From the NCBI GenBank assembly GCA_019802505.1, contig JAFMOC010000059.1:1498180-1562179 (forward strand): a DNA stretch of 64,000 bases. Reading direction: 5' to 3'. Position 1 is the stretch's first letter. Each line of letters begins with the position of its first letter. Under the pieces are notes generated by a model that saw nothing but the letters and a program-made list of their open reading frames with translations, had not been told where the DNA came from and made no database searches. Below, in pieces: positions 33,638 to 44,405 of this stretch. This DNA is from Corydoras sp. C115. Lineage: Eukaryota; Chordata; Actinopteri; Siluriformes; Callichthyidae. A program made the translations under genes and the position numbers.

Positions 33638-33689
33638 AACAACTATAACCCAGCATACTTTGGGAGTGGAACCAAACTCACAGTGCTAG
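33638..33689 (+). CDS. trbj: TRB joining segment J1-24
   Basis: Codes NNYNPAYFGSGTKLTVL. Heptamer CAGTGTG 33631-33637, nonamer GTTTTCTCC 33610-33618. Confidence 0.93.
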
Positions 33690-34145
33690 GTAAGAAATTT
33701 AGTGTTGAAAAAATTTTTTTAATTTAATTAGTAATGTAATGTTTAGTCATTAGAGGAAGTGTATTGTGTGCTATATGATAAGACTGTCATTAAAAGTTGT
33801 CTGTTTGCGATATATATGATCATCTGGAAATTTCTTTGGATTAGGTGCTAATTCACACATAGGATCCATGATCAACTTAGTACTTATGTTTATAATTACA
33901 ATCTCTATTAATATCTAAAATCTGTAAATTATGTTGAATTGAACTATGTTGAATTCCAGGCTTTGATTTGTGTGATGCATTTATTAATTAATTTCGTCCA
34001 AAAGTAGAATACATGAAAATTCAGATATATTTAAAGAGGATGTTTTACAAACTTGGAGATGATGGTCGGTGTCTTTGTAGAGTTGTAGGGTCTGATACAG
34101 TTTGAATAGGACAGGACTGTTTTATTATCACTGCTGGGCAATGTG

Positions 34146-34194
34146 AACAACATGCCAGCACACTTCGGTTCAGGGACCAAACTCACTGTTCTCG
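34146..34194 (+). CDS. trbj: TRB joining segment J1-25
   Basis: Codes NNMPAHFGSGTKLTVL; His replaces Tyr before FGxG. Heptamer CAATGTG 34139-34145, nonamer TGTTTTATT. Last J before C1. Confidence 0.92.
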
Positions 34195-36165
34195 GTAAGA
34201 TTACGCTTTTCAGGTTTCTTGCACTGTTAAAGCATTTCTGTGTGTTTTTAAGGCACTTTAGTGAAGTTGGTTAATATGTGTGCCAATGAAAAATATCTAA
34301 AAGTCTTGCAAATTATACTTTGACCAATAAAATAACAATAAATGGCTTAACGTGACTCCTAAAGGATGCTTAATACAGTGCATTAACAAGAACTTTGACT
34401 CTGATTTTAAGTTCTTAAGTTAGTTTTGAAGATCTAAATTTCAAAAAAGGTAAAGAACAAGTCTGTGGTATAAAATTATACGACATCATTAGAGATGTTT
34501 GGAACGTTGCTTGTGGTTTTCCTGCTGAGGAAACCATCGAGTTGAGCATACAACTGTAAAATCAGATAAATCATGCAGAAATGCATAATGCAAACGTTTC
34601 ATTATAAAAGCTGACTAGCAAGTATATTCTAGAATAAGTACAGATTGTAAATGATCCATTATTTTTAATCTGAAAAGCAGAGAAAACATTACATAATTAA
34701 AGAGTATATGTTTTAAAGTTTTTGCCTCTAAAATCTATTAATTCTACATTTTGTTAATTAGTTAGTTTAGTTTTAGCTATTAAATTATTTGATCTAAATA
34801 GCGGAATCATCTAACTATCTGTGAAAGTTCAGTGAAATTAGATGTAACAGTTTAATATTCTGCATTTACAACCTGAACAGGTTTTTATAATTTTACTGGC
34901 ATTACTCACTTTATTATGACCTGCTTGAGATTACAATCAAAATGATTTCTTTATTTAATGTTCCATTGTATGGTTTATGAATTTAATTATCCTTAAAATG
35001 ACTTTAAAATGTTGTTCAGCTCCAAAAACAAATGTAAATGTTGGGAAATAAATCAAAACAAAGACTGGAATACAGCAGAACAATCCAAAAAGCTTCACTA
35101 AAACTCACATAGTCATTAGGCCTTTTTACAAATAATCTTTGTAAGATATAGTACAATCAAATATTTCCAGGTGTATGTTTCAGTGATGCTGGGTTTTCTT
35201 AAAATATATCCAGATGAAATATTGTATGATGTATTTAGATTTTAATTAGAGTTTGATTTGGTATGTTACATAAACATGTGTCAAATTCCGATTTTACATA
35301 AAATGTTCCCTAAGAGCCATGTGTCATAAAAGTTAAGTAATCAAGATAATTGATCAAATTTTAATTGATCAAATATTAATTATGGCTTAAACCATAGGCA
35401 AAAAAAATAAATAAATAAAATATATATATATATATATATATAAAAAATATATATATATATATTGCTAAATAAAACAGTGTGATGCAGTAATGCAACAAAA
35501 CTTTATAGAACTTTTATCCATTTTAAATTCATTATAAAATTCATTATTTTTTTTTTTTTTTATGATTTTTTTTATTAAAAAACAGAAATACTGACCACTG
35601 ATTGCTCCATTGTTTATTTTGACACAGTAGAACATCTGTGTACTTTGTTTTTGTTAGCCCCCTGTTGGTTCTTAGGAGCATCACAGAACAGATATCATTT
35701 GGGTGATGTTTTATTGTAGTTCTTGACAATGTAGTTTCATTTCTCCAAAATTGACACTTATCAGGAATAATGTACCTACCAAATAATCCCTGCTCTGTGT
35801 TCTGTGTTCTACTGGGGTCCTGACTATTAGAACAGAGTACACAGTATGTACTGTAGAACACAAACAGATGAACTACAGTCTGGAATTGTAGAACTACAAA
35901 GTCCATCTTTACAGTAAGTGGTACTGAAAACATGGATAATAAGTGGAGCAAAAAGGGGACATGTTCAACCTTTTGACTGATGCCGTTTATCAACTAAATC
36001 TTGATGAATACACTGGTTGATCATACAGCTAAGAAAAAAGCCTAATGTTATATTTAATTATCTCAGTTATGGTAGCTAATAATGTTTCTCTTTGTATAAA
36101 TAATGTATTATAATATTACATTAAACAGACTCATCCAAATGTATGTCATTATTTATTTTTTGCAG
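34195..36165. other. J1-C1 intron
   Basis: AT-rich spacer removed by splicing of J1 to C1. Apart from a TA microsatellite (35420-35462) and a MITE remnant (35628-35995), no feature and no further J motif is seen. Confidence 0.75.
35628..35995. mobile_element. Palindromic MITE, near-complete copy
   Basis: Relative of the element at 59170-59640, holding the CCCCCTGTTGGTTCT centre and the CACAGTATGTACTGTAG right arm. The left terminal arm is mostly missing. Confidence 0.75.
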
Positions 36166-36498
36166 AGACCGGTAAAGAAATCAAAATACCCAGTAGTGTT
36201 AAAGTAAACGTATCCAACCATGAGATGTGTCAGAAGAAAACGGTCACACTGGTGTGTGTGGCTAAAGATTTCTACCCCGACCACGTGAATGTGTACTGGG
36301 ATGTTAATGGGGTGAACCGGACAAAAGGAGTTGCGACAGACAGTGCTGCCACCCCAGATAAGGAAAACAACTATTTCATCAGCAGTCGACTGCAAATTAA
36401 ATACAAAGAGTGGATAAAAGGCAAAACATACAAATGCAACGTCCGTTTCTTCGATGGGAATGTGTACAGTCTGCATTCTGACCACATATCAGGCCCAG
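36166..36498 (+). CDS. trbc1: TRB constant region 1, Ig-domain exon
   Basis: First exon of C-beta 1; accepts J segments in phase 1 (G|AG gives Glu, starting ETGKEIKIPSS). It codes one C1-set Ig domain: Cys in TLVCVAKDFYPDHV, Trp in VYWDVNG, and second Cys in YKCNVRFFDG. The FYPDHV, TKGVATDSAA and ISSRL motifs are those of fish TRBC, which settles the locus as beta even though the FGxGTKLTVL J motifs also resemble light-chain J. It ends at SGPG before a GTTTGT donor. A further Cys near the N terminus (HEMCQKK) has a match in C2. There is one N-glycosylation site (NRT). Confidence 0.96.
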
Positions 36499-36502
36499 GT
36501 TT

Positions 36503-36538
<36 letters not shown>

Positions 36539-36595
36539 GTTTACTTTTTTTTATTTTTTTGTTGTTAATATGTTCTGTCCTGTTTCTTTTAACAG

Positions 36596-36610
36596 CGGAT
36601 GAAAGAACTG
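36596..36610 (+). CDS. trbc1: TRB constant region 1, connecting-peptide mini-exon
   Basis: A 15-bp exon between AACAG and GTAAGA, coding ADERT in phase 1. No cysteine is present, so an interchain disulfide with TCR alpha cannot form here. The matching exon of C2 is 12 bp. A poly-TAT tract precedes it in the intron. Confidence 0.85.
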
Positions 36611-36717
36611 GTAAGATCTATTGACAAATTCTGCTTGATTATCTTTTTTATTTGATAGAAAATTCACATTTTGCAGAATTCAACCTCTCTTTGACTCTAA
36701 GTTCTTCTTTTTTGTAG

Positions 36718-36821
36718 AAAACTTTGTTATGTCAGCAAATTCAGTCATGCTGGCCTATGGTGTATTTATTGTCAAGGGTTTTGTGTATGGATTGTTCATC
36801 ATGGTGGTCATTAGGCGACAG
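36718..36821 (+). CDS. trbc1: TRB constant region 1, transmembrane exon
   Basis: Codes ENFVMSANSV and then a transmembrane helix of about 20 residues, with the conserved lysine four residues before Tyr (IVKGFVYGLF), followed by a short RRQ basic anchor. The lysine is the residue that pairs with acidic residues of CD3 subunits in known TCR complexes. Phase 1 in, phase 0 out. Confidence 0.95.
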
Positions 36822-37311
36822 GTAAAGGTTTCTATTTGGCGATGCTCTTTGATGTTTCACTCCCTGCAGACAAAGATCTGAACCAGTATATAATCTGCAT
36901 TTTCATTGAAATAAAACTTTACAGTTAATATTATCTCATCTTATTATCTTCCAATTAATCCTATACTAGGGTCTCGGTAAAAGTACAAGACAACAAAGTA
37001 CAAATATTGTGCAGATATAACAATGTGCAAAATTGGAAGTCTTTTAATGCACAATAAATGCATATTTGCACCATATTTGCATTGCACACAATACAAATAT
37101 GGTGCAGATTTCAAACACAAACACTTTTTCTCATACCCACATTTTATTGATTTCAATTAGAGTATTAAATTTCAATGCATTCAACCAGTTTTTTATTGGC
37201 TAAACTGATATCAAGTAACAATGATCTTTGAAAACTGCATTAATACAGATTAATAAATGAAATATATAGTTTTGCATCGTTATAATGTTCTGATGTGCTT
37301 CACTTCCACAG

Positions 37312-37329
37312 AATTTTGGATCAAAGTGA
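37312..37329 (+). CDS. trbc1: TRB constant region 1, cytoplasmic exon
   Basis: Codes NFGSK and stop TGA, after the acceptor TTCCACAG. Such a very short tail is normal for TCR chains. A polyadenylation signal AATAAA is at 37518-37523. Confidence 0.88.
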   Translation, partial: NFGSK

Positions 37330-37778
37330 GGAGATGGGAACGGACCCAACATGGCTTTTCAGTTGAGGCCAAAGAAGGATTCATACCTGGAAATATTAAC
37401 ATCAGTTTTAATACTTATTTTTAGTGTATTTCTGTCAGAATGTATTTTAGATCATGTACAAAATGAAAGCTATTAGAATTTATCACGTTTGAAAGATTTA
37501 GGCTTGAATGATATCAAAATAAAATGATGTATATACTGTATGTTATCAGCGACAATTAAAAGATGTTGTGTTTTTAATGCAATTAAAGAATTTGATCCAT
37601 TTTACAGCAGTATTTCACATTTTTACAGCTGTATAAAAGGCTCCTACACATTAGGTTTGTCTGGAAGTTAAGTCTTTCCCAACTTGAATAGGCGAGGGGC
37701 CCCAAACGCTGATAGGCATCAATGGCTTCTAGTTCTTTCGGTTAATGTCAGGCCTTTTGTTAGCGTGAACATTCTCTG

Positions 37779-37817
37779 AATTAACTTTTGGTCCAGGAAC
37801 AAGACTTACAGTTTTAG
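37779..37817 (+). CDS. trbj: TRB joining segment J2-1
   Basis: Codes only LTFGPGTRLTVL, the shortest J here. Nonamer GGCCTTTTG 37751-37759, 12-bp spacer, poor heptamer TTCTCTG 37772-37778. Donor GTGAGT is good. Weak RSS makes use uncertain. Confidence 0.72.
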
Positions 37818-38190
37818 GTGAGTAATTATAAAAGTATTAAAAAATTTTAAATAGAGTCAGTCATTGTTTTATCATTAAACAGATGATTCTGATCATTTAG
37901 TGTTTAAAGAATAAATGCAGAGCGTACTTTACATTACATTATTATACATTAAATAAGTATAATTACTGGTTTGAATATTCAAAGCTTATTTACATTGTTG
38001 CCACTGAAACACCTACTACATTTCTATCTATGTATTCTATGTACAGATTCTGTAAAAATCGAATGGTCATCAATACAAAGATAAAGCTTTTGTTAAATTT
38101 AAGGAAAAAATATACACATTAATTAGATGCAAAGAACCAGCAAGAGCTTTCTTTAAACATCTGGTTTCTGTTATGAGTTAAAACGAGGTG

Positions 38191-38243
38191 TAGTAGTTAT
38201 TCTAAACTGGAGTTTGGACAAGGGACAAAGTTAACAGTTGTAG
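38191..38243 (+). CDS. trbj: TRB joining segment J2-2
   Basis: Codes SSYSKLEFGQGTKLTVV. Nonamer GGTTTCTGT 38163-38171, 12-bp spacer, heptamer CGAGGTG 38184-38190 (differs from CACTGTG at several sites). Similar to J2-3. Confidence 0.85.
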
Positions 38244-38954
38244 GTAAGTGCTTATGTAGATAATCCTAACTTTTAATGAAGCTGTTATTAATTCACAGCA
38301 TGTCATGACCAAACTGATAAAAGTAATTCAAACGAAGCCAACCATCCATTTAATTAAAAAATTCTGATTCAGATGAGGTACCAAGTGAGCTTTGCTTGAT
38401 ATCTGTATGTATTTTTTATCTATGATATCACATGGTAATGTCATATCTCATAGCTTTAATTGAAATTGCAAAAAAAAAAAAAAATAATGATGTACTCACT
38501 AATCATTATAATTTAGGAACTTAGTTTAGAGCACTTTAGGACTGCAGGCTTAACGATTTCTTGTAGAAAATTTAATTAACGGCATAATCATTTTAAATAT
38601 TGAGTTTTTTATTTATTTTTATTTCGACCGAATGCATTTGTGCTCTGTAGACAACAAAACAACACAATGTTCTTTCAGAATTAAGATGCTACACAGCACA
38701 GGACAATGATTTATATTACACAATATACAGCATAAAGGGCATGCATGCAATGATGCAAGGCAATGTGCAGGATATTTTTATTAAATGGATAGTTATTACA
38801 TCATAAATAGCAATATGCTTATTAATAGATGTCTGCACGATTCCTAAACTCGTATGTGAATGAACTGCATTGCACCATTTTGGCTGTGCTGCATTGGAAA
38901 TTCATTTGTTAAAAAAATGATAAATGTAACCAAAGTCACGGTGAATACAATGTG

Positions 38955-39115
38955 TCTGATTCCAAAAACATGGATTCAAGGTGAATTGGATGCTTAGAAT
39001 TCCCCTTATATAGTGTGAGGGTGTGCCCAGAGATGGATTGATGATGGACCCAGCGCCCAAAACGTTCTCCCCTGGATGGACATGGGGACATAACACTAGT
39101 AAAAGATTAAGCGGT
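38955..39115 (+). repeat. Degenerate SINE beside J2-3
   Basis: Diverged forward fragment (CCCCTGGATGGACATGGGGA visible), ending about 20 bp before the J2-3 nonamer. Confidence 0.75.
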
Positions 39116-39164
39116 CAAGATTATGGGAGGGAGTTGGGTTTCTGTTCTGAATTAAATCAAGGTG

Positions 39165-39217
39165 TAGTATCTTCTCAAAAGTGGAGTTTGGACAAGGAAC
39201 CAAGCTGACCGTGCTGG
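39165..39217 (+). CDS. trbj: TRB joining segment J2-3
   Basis: Codes SIFSKVEFGQGTKLTVL. Nonamer GGTTTCTGT 39137-39145, 12-bp spacer, heptamer CAAGGTG 39158-39164. It shares the RSS type and the EFGQG core with J2-2, so the two come from one duplication. Confidence 0.87.
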
Positions 39218-39851
39218 GTAAGTGATAACAGAGTCATATGTCCAGTTAAAAGCTAATACGTTTCAATGAAGTTTTGTGGATGAACTTTAACCTATTTAAA
39301 CCTAAAAATGATTTCTGTATGTTATGCTTCATGGATCTCACGAAATCTGTTACAATTTGTAAATAAGCTTCACTAAGGCAAAGCAAGTTTATTGTGTGTA
39401 AATACAAAGGTTAATTGTGTTAAATGTGTTAAGAACAAATGTACTGTATGTAGCTATACACATTAATGATGCTCATTCATCAGTAACGTAAATAAATTCA
39501 AAGTGTTAAGATATTAATGGTTAATAAAATATAGTCACAAAACCCTATAAATATATAAAAATACTATTTACTTTAATTAAATGACTTAAAGTCAAATGAT
39601 TTAGGGAGGAACCATGCACACAAAGACACACACACGTGTGATTTAATGATACGTGCTCATATACAGTACATGAGATTTAGAAAATTGGCCATAATTATTC
39701 TTTTAATCTTCATTTCGTTATAATTTATTCCAAAAACCAATTGTGAAACTAAAATAATTATAGCAAAAGGATCCAACTCCCAGTCAATGTTTAAATTCAT
39801 TTTAAAGGTAAGTTCTCTTTTACGGCTGAATGTTCCTCCAAAAGTTTCATC

Positions 39852-40155
39852 TCATTTTATTATCTTCCGCTCGATTCTCTGCTGGGGGTTGGGGGTGGGG
39901 GTGGGGGGCTTCCCCATGGCCATTCAGGGTTTTGGGTGCTGGGCAGACAGGGTGCCAATCCATCACTGGGCACAAACTCACTCACACACAGTATATAGGG
40001 GCAACTTAGAGCCTCCCATCCAATCCAAAACCTTGAATCCATGTTTTTGGAGTGTGGGAGGTAACCAGAGAACCTGACACGAGGAGAACATATAAACTCC
40101 ACCCAGATTGGGATTTGAATGGACGTGCTAACCACTACGCCACCCTGCTGCCCCA
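39852..40155 (-). repeat. Degenerate SINE
   Basis: Diverged reverse copy with a GGGGGTTGGGGGTGGGGG run, in the J2-C2 intron. Confidence 0.78.
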
Positions 40156-40413
40156 TGTAAAAGTCAGATTAAATGAATCACCCAACAATCATTTATTTTC
40201 TTTTAAATTTAGAAAAATAATTCAATTTAATTATGTATTTATTGTCGCTGAAAATGTAGATATCACACAAAAAAATATATACAAGCTTAAAATTATTTGA
40301 GGGATGTATACAGTCAATAAATAAGAATGGGAAGGGGTTCCTGTTATCCATCAAGAGGAATAATTAATAGGTTAGAGAATAGGTTGGCTAAGGTTAGGGA
40401 GGGTTATGGCCTT

Positions 40414-40642
40414 CACATCTGTATTTACATTTACATTTACATTTGGTCATTTATTGGACGCTTTTATCCAAAGCGACTTACAAGGTGAGCACAGGGTTAA
40501 TCACAACATCCCTGGAGCAATGAGGGTTAAGGGTCTTGCTCAAGGAGCCACACTGGTAACTTCAGTGGATCTGGGATTTGAACCCCCAACCTTCAGATTG
40601 ATAACCCAATGCCCTGACCACTGAGCTACCATGCCCCCAGTA
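40414..40642 (+). repeat. Dispersed teleost repeat
   Basis: (ACATTT)n, TTTATCCAAAGCGACTTACA, then GGGTCTTGCTCAAGG and a tRNA-like-looking CCACTGAGCTACC end. It is the best-preserved of four copies in the window. Confidence 0.75.
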
Positions 40643-40856
40643 TTTAAAAGTATTTACTTTTAATTTTCTACTTAACCTGATCAGTACTAACCACCCAACT
40701 TCTACACCATATTAATCTCTCATTCTAAACAAAAAACTTTCCCAAAGATGTATTCCATTATTACTGTATGTTTATATGTTTGCACATTAACATTAACATT
40801 TAATCTATTTATAAATTTTTGCTTATTATTGTGTTTTGCTCTCCTGTTTCTCTAAG

Positions 40857-41210
40857 ACTCAAACATGACCATCTCCAATCCCAGCGTCCGTGTGCTGCCT
40901 CCTGCTCCCACAGAGCTGTGCAACAGCAGAAAAGAAAATCAGGATGTGACGTTAGTGTGTCTGATCAGAAACTTCTATCCCGACCATATTAGGATTTCAT
41001 GGAAGGTAAATGAAAAGAATATAAAACATGGTGTTGGGACAGACCTCTCTGCCAAACTGAATCCACAAACCAAGCTGTACAGCATGAGCAGCAGACTGAA
41101 GGTCCAGCTCAGTGAGTGGGAGAACGTGTATAACCTCTTCACCTGCATTGCTGATTTCTATAACGGATCCGTATACAGGAGTTTTCCTCACAGCATCAAA
41201 GCCAAACCAG
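40857..41210 (+). CDS. trbc2: TRB constant region 2, Ig-domain exon
   Basis: First exon of a second C-beta gene, phase 1 in (starts DSNMTISNPSVRVLPP). C1-set Ig domain: Cys in TLVCLIRNFYPDHI, Trp in ISWKVNE, second Cys in LFTCIADFYNG; GVGTDLSA and MSSRLKV are TRBC-like. It is clearly diverged from C1, so this is an old duplicate and not a recent copy. The N-terminal extra Cys (TELCNSR) is conserved with C1. NMT and NGS glycosylation sites are present. Ends KAKPG before GTACAG. Confidence 0.95.
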
Positions 41211-42025
41211 GTACAGAACACGGCATGAGTTACAGACTGTGGGTTCATCCTACTGTTTTATGCATTCATCAATATTAAGGGACATTTTTCTTTTATATTT
41301 TCGCTATTTGTCTTTAAAGTGGAACGCATGGGTGGGTCAGTTTACCACAGACATTTCAGACATATTTTAATATATGAAATAATTGCTTAGCTTGTTAATT
41401 GGGGCAAATAAAGAACTTTTACTATTGATATGGACCACTTCTGGTTAACAGCATCGCCGGTCCACTGCGCACACTGGCAAACTGCATGAGTCGAAGGTGG
41501 TCCTCGTTTAAAAACATGCATTTAATCCATATGTCATAAAACACATCTGGTACACATCTAGATGTACCTACATGTAAACAACTTTGGGCTGATGAAACTG
41601 TCAAACTGCTGCAGATGTGGCCTAGATCCTGCAACCGGGAGCAGTAAACACAATCAGTGTGGCAAGTAGGACAGTAAAAAAAAAAAAAATCAGGGATGTG
41701 GGCCAGAATAATTTGTACTACATAAAATGAGTACTTCAATCTCAGAATGAAAGAACTTTATGAATTCCAAGTTCAAACCTAGATTTTAATTGACATTGTC
41801 ATTATCAATACTGAAAAGAATCTAAATCCACTCTCTGTTCTATTCAAACACATTACTAATTCACTGCTTTAAAACGTAGAACCTCAGTCCTGTAAATTAT
41901 CACATCTGAAACTCAGCACTTTAACTTTGATGCTATGCTTTATTGTATTAAATGTCTATAAAAGTTGCTTAAATCACATAAAAAACATTACACTAACAAA
42001 TAAACTCTGATTTCTTTTTTTTCAG
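41211..42025. other. C2 intron 1
   Basis: AT-rich; no gene or repeat recognised apart from an A run near 41676. Confidence 0.6.
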
Positions 42026-42037
42026 CCAAAATTCCAT
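42026..42037 (+). CDS. trbc2: TRB constant region 2, connecting-peptide mini-exon
   Basis: A 12-bp exon between TTTCAG and GTAAGA, coding AKIP in phase 1. It is the counterpart of the 15-bp exon of C1. Small size makes it less certain than the larger exons, but acceptor, donor and phase all agree. Confidence 0.75.
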
Positions 42038-42139
42038 GTAAGATACAATTAAATTAATTTTTTTTTTTACACATTTAAAACATTAGACAGTCATCAGGAT
42101 ACCTGCATGAATAAATAATGCCATCTTTTCTGTTTTTAG

Positions 42140-42237
42140 TGAAGCTGGTGAATGCTCTTTACTTCGGCTACGTGCTGTTTGTTGGTATAAGTTTGCTGTA
42201 TGCCGTGTTTCTCAAAGCTGTGATCTGGATTTGCAGG
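42140..42237 (+). CDS. trbc2: TRB constant region 2, transmembrane exon
   Basis: Codes a hydrophobic helix beginning KLVNALYFGYVLFVG. The position four residues before the conserved Tyr, Lys in C1 and in mammalian TRBC, is Ile here (GISLLYAVF). A lysine occurs nine residues further on, in FLKAVIWIC. The connecting peptide is also shorter than in C1. The exon is in phase and intact, so the change is not simple decay. Confidence 0.92.
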
Positions 42238-42364
42238 GTAATGATACAGAGCACATACTGTAACCTTACAGACACTCATATTTACTTACTGATCAACTAA
42301 ATTACTTATTGTATTTTTGCTAAACCTACCGAAGCCTATCTTAACTCTAAATTTCATTGAACAG

Positions 42365-42391
42365 AATGCTAAAGAGAAGACCGTATCGTAG
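42365..42391 (+). CDS. trbc2: TRB constant region 2, cytoplasmic exon
   Basis: Codes NAKEKTVS and stop TAG after GAACAG. AATAAA lies at 42561-42566. Confidence 0.85.
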   Translation, partial: NAKEKTVS

Positions 42392-42627
42392 AAGGACTGA
42401 GGCATTTCATCAGCTAATTTATGTACTCTGAAAATATGCATTTAGAGTAAAAACCTGAATCCACACCAGATATTACAGGGTGTCTGAATACTTTTGTCTG
42501 TGCTGGGTTTATTTCTTGAGTTGTTTTGTAATTAACTTCTCGTTTTGAAGATTAAAGTTAAATAAAATGAGAATGAATGAGCTGAATGTTATGTTACTAT
42601 GTGATAATGCAGCTGAATTACTTGAGT

Positions 42628-42857
42628 ACTCACTCACTCACTCACTCACTCACTCATATGGTTAAGTTTAACTTGAGTTAGCTTTGTTAACTCTCAATTA
42701 ATTTAGTTAAACTTTTTTTTATTTTAGTTTATACCCATACATTGATGTTTTTTTAACACACACACACACACACACACACACCCACTCACATCTGTGTGCC
42801 ACACTTTTCGTCACGATCTATGTAAACCTTAAAGAGAGAGAGAGCGAGTGAGAGAGC

Positions 42858-42886
<29 letters not shown>
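42628..42886. repeat. CACT, CA and GA microsatellites
   Basis: (CACT)n at 42628-42657, (CA)n at 42757-42781 and an interrupted (GA)n at 42833-42885, all just 3' of C2. Confidence 0.93.
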
Positions 42887-42888
<2 letters not shown>

Positions 42889-43309
42889 AGAACTCTGCTC
42901 TGGAAAATCTGTAGGACTAAAAGAATGAAGATGTGTTTTTAAAACGTGAATTTTCCATAAAGTCATCACATTAGGTTTCAGTGAGTTCTTATATCACCTA
43001 AAGAGAACAAGTTTAAAGTTCTCTCTTCACTTTAAATCTTTATAAACAGTTGAATTGTTGTTATTTTTACATTTGTGTATTGTTGTTGACTTTAACTTAA
43101 CCGGAAAATATCATAAAGACATCAAACATTAAATGTGTTATTACTTTATAACTTTCATGTTTTTTTCTTCTTTCAATTTTTTTATTAATTATTAATTAAT
43201 GTTGCTAATTTAGTTTGTAGAGAACATGTTCAGCTGATTTTACTTAAGACAACATGGGATTTGATCAGGAGAACCTTAAGCTTTACATTGTAGCACTAGT
43301 TCTACATTC

Positions 43310-43375
43310 ACATTTAGTCATTTAGCAGATGCTTTAAATCCAAAGCGACTTACAAATGAGAGAACAACACAAGTC
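43310..43375 (+). repeat. Dispersed teleost repeat fragment
   Basis: Short fragment with CCAAAGCGACTTACAAATGAG; same family as 40414-40642. Confidence 0.7.
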
Positions 43376-43499
43376 AGTTCTAAACAACTGCAATGAAAAC
43401 ACAAAACGCACATAACCCACGTCATTTTATTTTGTTACTTATTGTTTGAATACCAAAACCTGCCTGAGCTTTAAAACACTTTGATGGTGTAAACCGTGA

Positions 43500-43830
43500 G
43501 TGAGGGCTGGAGGCAGGATGTGGTGGCTGCCTGCTTTCAGCGGCGTGAAGGTGTAGGTGCAGGCGGAGGGGAGGATGTGGTCAGAGCACTCTCATAATGA
43601 AGCATTCTTGCTTTCTTTCCATGCTGTCACACACCACAGAGATGTTCACCCTCACACCTGCTGCAGCAGTAAGCCTCAGAGTTCGACCCTGAGAAGCCTG
43701 CAGCGCCCAAACTGGTGCAGAGCACACTCACTGCCGAGGTGTTTACAGCTCCAACATCGGTTTCTGCTGCTTCCTGTTTGCACGTCACTCATCTGTCTAC
43801 CAATCTTTAAGCTTTAAATAAAAAAACCCC
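43500..43830. promoter_or_regulatory. Candidate TRB enhancer
   Basis: A GC-richer island in AT-rich sequence, ~1 kb 3' of C2. It holds two exact ETS/RUNX composites AGGATGTGGT (43515-43524 and 43572-43581), a RUNX site ACCACA on the other strand (43633-43638), an E-box CACCTG (43655-43660), an ETS-like TTCCTG (43771-43776) and a CRE-like ACGTCA (43782-43787). In mammals E-beta lies 3' of C-beta 2, before the inverted V, and uses ETS-RUNX composites. The assignment rests on motif content and position. Confidence 0.5.
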
Positions 43831-44179
43831 TAGAACTTCATTATCATTTATTTATTAAACATTTATTTATTTAATTAAATACAAAAAATGATCAAAAGTA
43901 TAAGCCCCATGTGTTTAATTTTTTAACACCATCATGATCAGTCGACACACACAAAATAACAGAAAAAACTAATTTCATTTCATATATACTTTTTTAAATC
44001 AACATCATTAGGATTTTTATGCATGCTTAGTGGAATTGAAGATCAATAAAAATGTATGTTAATTGATACATTTTTAGATTAATTGGCTTCTATAAGAAAC
44101 ATGTCTTCTTGGCAGTTTTATGGCATTTCAAAGTGCATTACACAACATAAAAAACTAGTAAAGTGCATAAAGTAATTAA

Positions 44180-44405
44180 TTCATTCATTTACCTTCCACT
44201 TATTTCCTATATTAGGGTTGAGGGGTTCCCTATGCCATAGGCAGATACACCCAGGACAGGGTGCCAATGCATCACTGAACAAACTAATTCCCACCGACAC
44301 ACACTATATGGGGCAATTTAGAGCATTCAATTTACCTTGAATGCATGTTTTTGGACTGTGGGAGGAAAGCTGATAACCCAGTTTTCCATGCATACACAGG
44401 GAGAA
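44180..44405 (-). repeat. Degenerate SINE
   Basis: Diverged reverse copy, recognisable by ATGGGGCAATTTAGAGCATTC and CATGTTTTTGGACTGTGGG. Confidence 0.78.

Noticed and set aside
26730..34194. Immunoglobulin light-chain J cluster
   Set aside because: FGxGTKLTVL fits IGL as well, but the 12-RSS, the D-beta segment and the TRBC-type constant exons with transmembrane segments fit TRB only.
37640..37745. Second D segment (GAGGGGCCCC near 37693)
   Set aside because: No heptamer or nonamer at 12/23 spacing on either side.
36166..42391. TCR alpha/delta locus
   Set aside because: The invariant D-beta core, the FYPDH constant motif and two J-C clusters argue against TRA/TRD.
43557..43817. 86-codon open frame in the candidate enhancer
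   Set aside because: No coding signature; the segment's interest is its transcription-factor motifs.
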